Both the position numbers and the translations under genes were made by a program. The notes under the pieces are model-generated. The model ran no database searches. It was not told the DNA's origin and saw nothing but the letters and a program-made list of their open reading frames with translations. Positions 62,296 through 64,000 of a stretch of DNA of 64,000 nt are shown here, piece by piece. The DNA is from Exophiala sp. HKRS030. Taxonomy: Eukaryota; Ascomycota; Eurotiomycetes; Chaetothyriales; Herpotrichiellaceae. Position 1 is the stretch's first letter; every line of letters starts with the position of its first letter. The stretch spans positions 8,063,665 to 8,127,664 of the forward strand of contig JAHWDD010000003.1 of the NCBI GenBank assembly GCA_023897205.1. Reading direction: 5' to 3'.

Positions 62296-64000
62296 TCACA
62301 CTCCATTGGGTGCATTTTCGATAATCGCTAACCAATCTTCAGACGCTTTTCTGTCCGGATGTTGCTTATGAAGGACTCTTTGTCGAATCTCGACCACATG
62401 CCGCATCAGTTCCAAAGCCTCGGAATATCTATTAACTTCCCAAAGCAGAGTGGCAAGGTTATGCTGCGCAGATAGTTGGTCTGGATGATCATATGCCAAC
62501 TGCGCAAGCATGCGTACGGTATGTTCCAGAAGAACAACGCCTTTGTCAACTTTGCCTTGTGCTTGATAGACCATGGCCAGCACATGTTGTGAAGCAAGTA
62601 AATGAGGGTGATCCTCTGGAAGCCCAGCCCTAAGCCGTACGACTTTTTCAAGCATTGTAGCTGCCTCCTCAAGTTGTCCATTTGCTTGATATGCACGTGC
62701 CAATTCGTGCTGAGCCGTAAGACGAGATGAATGGTCCTCGGCCAATTTCTCCCAAACTTGAACTACATGTTCTAGTAGTGTGACAGCCTTTTGAACTTGC
62801 CCATCAGCTTGATATGCGCCTGCCAACTCGTGTTGGGTTGTTAGTCGGTCGGAATGATCGTCAGGGAAGTATTTGCTGAAGAATTCGTCCAATTCCTCGA
62901 ATAGTTTGATGGCTGTCTTGACGAACCCATTTGCAAGGCATGCAACGGCCATGTGAAATTGGGCAAATGCTCGATGTCGGCTTCCTTCCGGTATTTGCCG
63001 CTTGTAGGATTCAAGCACATTTTCCAGCATTGAAAAGGCCGCCTGAGACTTGCCTCGCTGATTTAGAGAGATCCCAATGAGGTGATATACGAGAGTCCAC
63101 TGATCATCAAAGACCGCCTGATCTAATCCGTGATGAGTGCACAACCGATCCGTCAATCTTTTTAGAGAACTAAGGTCTGTCTGAACATCGACTAACCATC
63201 CACACTCAACAAAAATGCTGGTGACCTTGGCTGCCGGTTCGGATTTGAAAATTTGGTCGAAGTCCCACGACAAAATCGCCAGAAGATGGGGTTGAAGTTG
63301 CCGTGAATTGATCTGACAGAACTCTCGATCAGAAGACACCAATGCAAATATAGATCCCATTGATATCCATGAATCATGCTGTTGCTGTTCGTCTTGACGA
63401 TCTACAGCCCAAGCATGTAGAAGAGGGTGCATTGATACGGTGTGTTGCTTGTCCTGCACATCTACGGAGATCAAAGCCAAGGTTTTCAATGTGTGGACCG
63501 CTTCCATCAAACGAAATCCATTCCAGGTCCTGGCATCCCTTTGCATGAAGGAGGGTAAACGAGATTTGTACCAGACTATTGATTCGAGGTCTTCCTTGTA
63601 ATCTGACGCATGTGCGAGAGTTCGTCGCATTGCATGCCATGCAGTCTCAAAAAGGATAAGTGGGAATTGATTGGGTGCGATTACAGGCAGAAGTAAAAGT
63701 AATTGCAAGGCGTCCTGAGATGATTCCACGGGGTTTCTTTGTAAGACTTCGACAGAGGCTTGGAAAGTTGTGTATACGTCACAATAACGCGATCGTGCTT
63801 GTGATGGTCGAAACGCCAGAAGTTGTTTTCGATGTTGACCATAAACTTGAGGATATTCCTCCAATGTGCAATAACCACGTGCGAGATATGCTCCAGCTTG
63901 GATCAGTGCCAGAGGATGTGCATGTAAGAGCGTAGCCACTGTACGTGCATCACGTTTGGCCTTTGGATTATTAGGGTCAGAAACCTTGGCTGCCTTGAGA
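62296..64000 (-). CDS. NLR-type protein (NB-ARC plus TPR), 5' part outside window
   Basis: The C-terminal ~567 residues of a fungal STAND/NLR protein; the frame is open through base 64000, so the P-loop and N-terminal effector domain lie outside. The visible part starts with the end of the NB-ARC module (HPLALIQAGAYLARGY; SRYCDVYTTFQASVEVL) and a winged-helix region (LLLLLPVIAPNQFPLILFE; VSMHPLLHAWAVDRQ). A helical linker follows, then about five kinesin-light-chain-type TPR units of 41-42 residues (QHELAGAYQADGQVQKAV, QHELARAYQANGQLEEAA, QHVLAMVYQAQGKVDKGV, QHNLATLLWEVNRYSEAL). Units two and three are very alike, suggesting recent duplication or homogenisation. Fungal NLRs of this build act in self/non-self recognition or programmed cell death; the role here is inferred from architecture. 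Stop TGA/TAA-side end is at 62296. No frame break is seen. Confidence 0.88.
   Translation of the reverse strand, partial: LKAAKVSDPNNPKAKRDARTVATLLHAHPLALIQAGAYLARGYCTLEEYPQVYGQHRKQLLAFRPSQARSRYCDVYTTFQASVEVLQRNPVESSQDALQLLLLLPVIAPNQFPLILFETAWHAMRRTLAHASDYKEDLESIVWYKSRLPSFMQRDARTWNGFRLMEAVHTLKTLALISVDVQDKQHTVSMHPLLHAWAVDRQDEQQQHDSWISMGSIFALVSSDREFCQINSRQLQPHLLAILSWDFDQIFKSEPAAKVTSIFVECGWLVDVQTDLSSLKRLTDRLCTHHGLDQAVFDDQWTLVYHLIGISLNQRGKSQAAFSMLENVLESYKRQIPEGSRHRAFAQFHMAVACLANGFVKTAIKLFEELDEFFSKYFPDDHSDRLTTQHELAGAYQADGQVQKAVTLLEHVVQVWEKLAEDHSSRLTAQHELARAYQANGQLEEAATMLEKVVRLRAGLPEDHPHLLASQHVLAMVYQAQGKVDKGVVLLEHTVRMLAQLAYDHPDQLSAQHNLATLLWEVNRYSEALELMRHVVEIRQRVLHKQHPDRKASEDWLAIIENAPNGV

Overview
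The window is nuclear DNA of a filamentous ascomycete (Pezizomycotina). The evidence is a velvet-family developmental regulator, short introns (mostly 47-102 nt) with GTAAGT/GTATGT donors, CTAAC/CTGAC branch sites and YAG acceptors, CT-rich 5' leaders, and fungal-type Vph1, Blm10, Gpi18, Get2, Mug190 and ADAM proteins. I can support 16 protein-coding genes: 14 complete and two cut by the window edges. I see no rRNA, no convincing tRNA, no intact transposon and no CRISPR.

Layout. 1-12655 (all minus strand): vacuolar H+-ATPase subunit a (C-terminus outside), MOSC-domain protein, proteasome activator Blm10, GPI mannosyltransferase Gpi18. 12656-24953: a gene-poor block of about 12 kb whose only supported gene is the velvet regulator (17883-19765, plus); to its right lie an interstitial (CCTAA)12 array, a (GA)64 run and other microsatellites. 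24954-35023 (minus): the fused Nup98-Nup96 nucleoporin gene (Nup145 type) and acetyl-CoA synthetase. 36889-42728: GET2 diverging from a short-chain dehydrogenase, then centrin/Cdc31 diverging from a DNA polymerase iota-like gene. 45541-60606 (all plus): a conserved fungal protein of unknown function, GlcNAc-6-phosphate deacetylase, a Mug190/tricalbin-like SMP-C2 tether, and a membrane-anchored ADAM metalloprotease. 62296-64000 (minus): the C-terminal part of a fungal NLR-type (NB-ARC plus TPR) protein running off the window.

The genes are mostly housekeeping and do not form a pathway cluster. Loose themes are endomembrane biology (V-ATPase, Gpi18, Get2, Mug190, ADAM), nuclear pore and spindle pole (Nup98-96, Cdc31) and acetyl/amino-sugar metabolism (AcsA, NagA).

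The strongest result of reading both strands is a quality signal. Six conserved genes carry about 11-12 one-base frame breaks, all in or beside short mononucleotide runs and nearly all requiring one MISSING base. Restoring one base at each place makes every model open and divisible by three. This points to uncorrected homopolymer errors in the assembly rather than to pseudogenes. Biological points worth checking are a probable GC-AG intron and a lysine-rich insertion in the velvet gene, the (TTAGG)n array, a recurring intergenic TACTCCGTA word, a cluster of AGTACT palindromes, a 551-nt intron at the Nup98/Nup96 junction, and the NLR at the edge. I did not find a clearly new multi-gene system.
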